Shown here piece after piece: positions 62,371 to 64,000 of a DNA stretch of 64,000 bases. The DNA comes from Raphanus sativus (Eukaryota > Streptophyta > Magnoliopsida > Brassicales > Brassicaceae): assembly GCF_000801105.2 (NCBI RefSeq), contig NC_079515.1, positions 12,400,001-12,464,000 of the forward strand, in the 5' to 3' direction. The notes under the pieces are model-generated. The model was not told where the DNA came from. It saw nothing but the letters and a program-made list of their open reading frames with translations, and made no database searches. Both the position numbers and the translations under genes were made by a program. Positions within the stretch are counted from its first letter, which is position 1. Every line of letters begins with the position of its first letter.

Positions 62371-63145
62371 GAGTTATTCTTGGGTTCATCCAAATGGTGA
62401 ACCTATAACCAATACTATTTTATTATTTAATATTCAACTAGATTTGATCCGCATTTAAAGTGCGTGTTTTGTTTTTTTTATTAAATTCTAACTAAAAAGA
62501 TATATACTGACTGACGTTGTATTGATATTAGTTCGGATCCAAACCCAAAGCAAAGTACTTATTAAGTATTTTTAGGATCTGCGGGTCTCTGTTCGAATTT
62601 GAATGATCCGATCGGATATCCAAAGTATCTGAATATTTGTTTATATTATATATACCTGGGTATTTCAGATATTTTTCGCACTAGGTTCTTTTTAAGTTTC
62701 AGGTTTTGGATTTTGTTTCGGTTATTATTTCAGGCTTTAAGTAAAATTTAAAATATAGTTTGGGTATTTAGATGAAATTTTAGATACTTTTTGGTTTGTC
62801 GGGTCATGTTTCAGGTCAAATTCGAGTCATTTTGAGTATTTGAATATTTTGAGTATTTTAAGATTTAGTATATAGTGTTTTGGATTCAGGGTTTAGGATT
62901 TTTCCAAGGTTTAGGGTTTATCCAAGGTTTAGGATTTACCCAAGGGTTTAGGATTTAGGGTTTTGCTGACGGTGTTAAAAATATTTTTTTAAAAATTCAT
63001 TTTTTGCAACTATTACTATTTTTTATTTATTTTTACCTTTTTATTTTAAATAGATAATATAATTTGACAATATTTTGTTTCTTTTTTAAAGATATTGAAT
63101 ATAAAATAACAAAATATTATTGATTGGTGAATCTAAGAATAACTC
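62371..63145. mobile_element. Telomere-like-repeat element with 9-bp TSD, interrupted by a Helitron (775 bp)
   Basis: The left end is GAGTTATTCTTGGGTTCATC and the right end GGTGAATCTAAGAATAACTC. The direct duplication AGAGACTAC flanks it at 62362-62370 and 63146-63154. The right arm retains TTTAGGGTTTATCC-type units (62890-62960) and the GCTGACGGTG and AATTTGACAATATTTTG landmarks of the copy at 30162. The left arm stops at 62437, where a Helitron 3' terminus begins, and the expected continuation is missing. 62520-62860 instead resembles the CGGATATCC-rich hAT family. Confidence 0.85.
62438..62470 (-). mobile_element. Helitron 3' terminus nested in the telomere-like-repeat element
   Basis: On the minus strand, a weak hairpin CGCACTTTAAATGCG (62464-62450) precedes CTAG at 62441-62438, with host A at 62437. 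The hairpin stem is short, four or five pairs. The 5' end was not found. Confidence 0.55.
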
Positions 63146-63441
63146 AGAGACTACAAATCATCTTGAAGCCACATCCCCATAGCTTCCTCATACCCTCATC
63201 GTTTAGAATCGAGTAGTTCATGTTTTCACTTTTTTATCAATAGCTCTCTGCAACTGAGTTGGATTCTGATTATTTTCTCTATGTTTTCTCCCATTACGCT
63301 CTCGCCAAAAAGAGTGTACAGTCACCTGAAATACGTATTGGATTAGAAAGTGATTGATCTTGTTGCGAGACTTAATTATCTACCATAATCTTCAAGATTT
63401 TGCTCCATTTGTTCGAGTAGTTTGAGAGAAGTAGTTTAATA

Positions 63442-64000
63442 GTCCTAGGAATTCCCCGATACGCGACGGTCTCAGCAGCGGCTTCTGGGGGACAATGGAA
63501 CATTCGACGATGCTGTGGCCATCACCTACGGGCGATAATGGCCTGCATCTACTCTGTTCCAGCTCCGGCGGAAGACGCGGCGGGGGATCGTCGCCTATGG
63601 CATCACGGGGAAGGAAACTACAGGCCTTGCTTCTCTAGCAAGGAAACATGGGAGCAACTCCGATCTCATCATCCTCGACTTAACTGGACACGAGTGGTCT
63701 GGTTTCAGCAGGGCGTTCCTCGTTTTTCTTTCATCACATGGCTGGCTTTTCTTGACAGACTGGCGACAGGAGCAAGAAGCAAAGCATGGGGATGCATTCA
63801 ACCATGTATACTCTGTGGTGAACCGGATGAGACTCGCGACCATCTGTTCTTTGCTTGTCCATACTCCTTTACGGTGTGGATTGATCTAACGGGTTTTCTG
63901 CTAGGATCTCGTGTGAGTCCAGACTGGACTCTCACTATTACTGCGCTCCTCTCTTCGCGCAGGAAGGAGATGGATACTTGCCTCCTCAACTTGCGTTCCA
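63442..64000 (+). mobile_element. LINE (L1-type) ORF2 C-terminal part, zf-RVT domain, open to the window edge
   Basis: One continuous frame encodes LGIPRYATVSAAASGGQWNI then RRCCGHHLRA. It continues with DRRLWHHGEGNYRPCFSSKE, TWEQLR, the zf-RVT core WFQQGVPRFSFITWLAFLDR and LATGARSKAWG, and the zinc-binding CILCGEPDETRDHLFFACPY with FTVW. This is the conserved end of plant LINE reverse transcriptase ORFs. Cysteines and histidine of the zinc-binding motif (C-x2-C-...-H-...-C) are intact and no stop is seen to 64000, so this copy is younger than the other LINE relics here. Its 5' part is absent, as is usual for truncated LINEs; the 3' end lies outside. Confidence 0.85.

Overview
This window is nuclear DNA from a crucifer, most likely Brassica or a close relative. 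Host genes have short introns with ordinary GT-AG borders, and their proteins are close to the Arabidopsis proteins as I remember them. The space between genes is very AT-rich and packed with Brassicaceae-type mobile DNA: Helitrons, CACTA, Mutator-like, hAT-like, SINE and LINE copies. There is one assembly gap of 100 N. I found no prokaryotic features, no CRISPR array, no rRNA gene and no convincing intact tRNA gene.

Five host genes look real. (1) 2686-3336 (-) encodes an NTF2-domain protein of the G3BP type without an RRM. (2) 7762-10053 (-) is an 11-exon SERINC/TMS membrane protein of 411 aa. (3) 36926-39651 (+) is a six-exon ER-lumenal Hsp70, BiP, of 669 aa, with a duplicated ER-stress promoter module. 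(4) 46305-46751 (+) is the single-exon heat-stress co-activator MBF1c, with two heat-shock elements and a TATA box. (5) 55663-59843 (+) is a 16-exon half-size ABCA transporter; all splice phases agree except for one extra T at the end of exon 10, which breaks the frame. BiP and MBF1c point to ER-stress and heat-stress control. The genes form no operon-like unit and are separated by transposon-rich DNA.

Layout. 1-1.2 kb: relics of an SNF2 ATPase and an RPA1-like exon. 1.7-2.1 kb: a SINE. 2.7-3.3 kb: the NTF2 gene. 3.5-6.1 kb: telomere-like-repeat elements and a LINE relic. 6.7-7.4 kb: a Helitron. 7.8-10 kb: SERINC. 11.3-11.9 kb: a hAT element. 12-15.7 kb: a large decayed Helitron with a helicase relic and the gap. 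16.7-17.3 kb: a Helitron. 18.6-19 kb: a LINE relic. 21.8-22.4 kb: a MITE. 22.7-26.7 kb: Helitron ends and a broken RPA1-like gene. 27.8-28.1 and 35.4-35.7 kb: two relics of one small gene. 30.2-34.3 kb: a telomere-like-repeat element and Helitrons. 34.9 kb: a SINE. 36.7-39.7 kb: BiP. 41.4-45.3 kb: a broken NAM-associated-type gene split by a 2.9-kb CACTA element. 46.1-48.7 kb: MBF1c and a MULE. 50.7-52.4 kb: a direct duplication. 55.7-59.8 kb: ABCA. 60-63.2 kb: Helitron ends and a telomere-like-repeat element. 63.4-64 kb: a LINE that runs out of the window.

The most distinctive signal is a family of roughly 780-bp elements with 9-bp target duplications. They carry long inverted arms filled with AAACCCTAA-type telomere-like motifs. 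No wholly new system is evident. Family names come from recognition of motifs, not from database searches.
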